From: Armatimonadota bacterium
Lineage (GTDB): Bacteria > Sysuimicrobiota > Sysuimicrobiia > Sysuimicrobiales > Humicultoraceae
Reading direction: 5' to 3'
NCBI GenBank assembly: GCA_016198805.1
Contig: JACQHU010000188.1
Span: forward strand, 1 to 7,593
Length of the DNA stretch: 7,593 nucleotides
Shown here piece after piece: positions 6,578 through 7,593 of the stretch. Position 1 is the stretch's first letter; every line of letters starts with the position of its first letter. The translations under genes and the position numbers were made by a program. Under the pieces are notes generated by a model. That model was not told the origin of the DNA and did not search any database. It saw only the letters and a program-made list of their open reading frames with translations.

Positions 6578-7486
6578 CTACTCGCGCGCGACCTGGTCCA
6601 GCCATACCGGCAGGCGCGCGTCGTTCAGGGCCTGCCGACAGCGGTCAAAGTGCGTCTCCGCATGACGTGTGAAGCCGGAGGTGTTGCTCGACACGTTCAG
6701 CGCCACCAGGTACCAGAGGGCCTCGCGGAATTCGGCGACGATCTTCAGCAGCTTCAACCGGGCAAGCACGGCGTCTGAAACCTCGCCAAAGTAAGCCTGG
6801 AGCAGCACCTCGTCCTGATCGTCGGACGCGGTAGAGTGGATGGCGAAGTTGGCCAGGTCGAAACACACGTCGCCCATCCCCGCGTACTCCCAGTCCACGA
6901 TGCGCACCTGGCTGCCGTCATCGATCAGATTGGGACCCCAGAGGTCATTGTGGCAGGGCCGCACGAGCGTTTGGCCTCGTCGCAGTGCCGCTTCGATCTC
7001 GCGGATCCGGGCCTGGATCGGATCGATATCTTGCGGCAGCGGCGCGCCGAACTGGTGGGCGACACGCTGGTACTCCACGATCGTTTCAAACGGCGAGAAT
7101 GAGCCCTCAAACATCGGGCCCGCATGGTAGCGACGCATGGATCGCACGACCCGCTCCATCATCTCGGGCCGCGCCATCTCTTCAGGCGACGGACGCCGAC
7201 CGCGGATGAAGCGTGTCACCAGAATGCCCTCGTCCGCCAGAGAGTATATGACCTCCGGCGCCACGCCGGTCTGGCTGGCGGCGGTGACGCACTGATGCTC
7301 CCGCCGACGGTCGATGCCTAACAGGTCGCCGTTCCTGGCCGCAATCCGGACGACGAAGGCCTCCCCATCTACATCCACGAGATAACTGATGTTCGTGATG
7401 CCTCCGGGTAACAGTGACATCGTCACTGTGGAAGCCTTTTCCCAGGAAGGGACGCGGGCGATCACCTGCTCGATGGTGAGACTCAT
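6578..7486 (-). CDS. Choline/ethanolamine kinase-like phosphotransferase (APH fold)
   Basis: This 302-residue small-molecule kinase transfers the ATP gamma-phosphate to a hydroxyl group. The N lobe has a glycine-rich turn LLPGGITNISYLV (25-37) and FVVRIAA (44-50), where Arg47 stands at the position of the usual kinase Lys, as in choline kinases. The Brenner-type catalytic loop is CHNDLWGPN (178-186; Asp181 base, Asn186 metal ligand), and the metal-binding Asp198 is in IVDWEYAGMGDVCFDLANF (196-214). These motifs favour the choline kinase/LicA side of the APH superfamily over antibiotic kinases; the actual substrate is unknown. A GTG at 7498 would add four residues (VLHP), but the ATG at 7486 gives the normal family start MSLTIEQVIARVP. 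Neither start has its own Shine-Dalgarno. The ATG overlaps the stop of a short upstream ORF as ATGA, so initiation probably depends on re-use of terminating ribosomes. It is the first recognisable gene of the minus-strand cluster. Confidence 0.87.
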   Translation of the reverse strand: MSLTIEQVIARVPSWEKASTVTMSLLPGGITNISYLVDVDGEAFVVRIAARNGDLLGIDRRREHQCVTAASQTGVAPEVIYSLADEGILVTRFIRGRRPSPEEMARPEMMERVVRSMRRYHAGPMFEGSFSPFETIVEYQRVAHQFGAPLPQDIDPIQARIREIEAALRRGQTLVRPCHNDLWGPNLIDDGSQVRIVDWEYAGMGDVCFDLANFAIHSTASDDQDEVLLQAYFGEVSDAVLARLKLLKIVAEFREALWYLVALNVSSNTSGFTRHAETHFDRCRQALNDARLPVWLDQVARE

Positions 7487-7524
7487 CGGGTGAAGCACAT
7501 TGCACGATTCGCCGATCCCTGCAT
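7483..7524 (-). CDS. Possible 13-residue leader peptide overlapping the kinase start
   Basis: An ATG at 7524 opens a 13-codon frame (MQGSANRAMCFTR, then TGA at 7485-7483). It has the best Shine-Dalgarno in this part of the window, and its TGA overlaps the kinase ATG by two bases (ATGA). The peptide has no recognisable domain and no run of one amino acid that would suggest classical attenuation. The simplest role is to load ribosomes and couple them to the kinase. It could instead be chance, with the purine run acting on a start I have misjudged. The call rests only on the site and the overlap. Confidence 0.35.
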   Translation of the reverse strand: MQGSANRAMCFTR

Positions 7525-7528
7525 TCCG

Positions 7529-7537
7529 CCTCCTCCC
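7529..7537 (-). promoter_or_regulatory. Strong Shine-Dalgarno for the leader ORF
   Basis: On the minus strand GGGAGGAGG ends four bases before the ATG at 7524. It is about 42 bases upstream of the kinase ATG at 7486, too far to serve that start directly. Confidence 0.5.
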
Positions 7538-7593
7538 GGGGAAAAGGCGCAGGATTGCGCTCCCATCCCGTCGTAGTCCTCAACTGCTTCGAA

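Noticed and set aside
7541..7560. Short hairpin (5-bp stem, GCGCA/TGCGC) followed by CTTTTC on the minus strand upstream of the kinase leader
   Set aside because: The stem is too short and the T-run only four bases, so it is a poor intrinsic terminator or attenuator; it could easily be chance in GC-rich DNA.
7182..7583. A 133-codon minus-strand frame overlapping the start of the kinase and its leader
   Set aside because: It mostly lies within the kinase coding region in another frame and has an Arg/Pro/Gly-rich product with no recognisable feature.
7550..7590. TTGAGG as a possible -35 element for the minus-strand cluster
   Set aside because: No acceptable -10 lies 16-18 bp downstream (only CGCAAT-like sequence), and the window ends too soon to judge the promoter region.

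Overview
The window is GC-rich (roughly two thirds G+C by eye) and densely coding. It holds no rRNA, tRNA, CRISPR array, IS element or phage gene that I can recognise. Gene content and base composition fit a free-living, high-GC, probably soil-type bacterium, such as an uncultured Rokubacteria/Chloroflexi/actinobacterial-like lineage. That placement is inference; no gene here is taxonomically diagnostic.

Layout: the left end (3-1178, + strand) is the 3' part of a gene for a cysteine-rich, Asp-box (BNR/sialidase-fold) beta-propeller protein, cut by the window edge. A perfect 15-bp-stem palindrome (1198-1233) lies between its stop and the stop of the convergent neighbour and probably acts as a two-way terminator. 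Everything to the right is on the minus strand. In transcription order, from right to left, it reads: choline-kinase/APH-fold phosphotransferase (7486-6578), PHP metallohydrolase of the CehA/McbA type (6567-5659), MFS transporter (5639-4350), NAD(P)-dependent aldehyde dehydrogenase (4287-2821), ten-helix EamA/DMT transporter (2769-1846), and a secreted PrcB-C-like protein (1768-1262).

The first three minus-strand genes are tightly packed (gaps of 10 and 19 bp) and the next three loosely packed (62, 51 and 76-77 bp), so the first five could be one transcript. The last gene has its own strong ribosome binding site and an AT-rich promoter-like patch. Kinase + metallohydrolase + MFS permease + aldehyde dehydrogenase + EamA carrier looks like uptake and catabolism of a small alcohol/amine/ester-type compound, but the substrate cannot be read from the sequence.

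The least ordinary detail is the kinase leader. The best Shine-Dalgarno of the region (7529-7537) does not serve the kinase. It serves a 13-residue ORF whose TGA overlaps the kinase ATG (ATGA), which suggests translational coupling through a leader peptide. Overall this is a mostly ordinary metabolic region made of known families; I do not see a convincing new defence, mobile or regulatory system.
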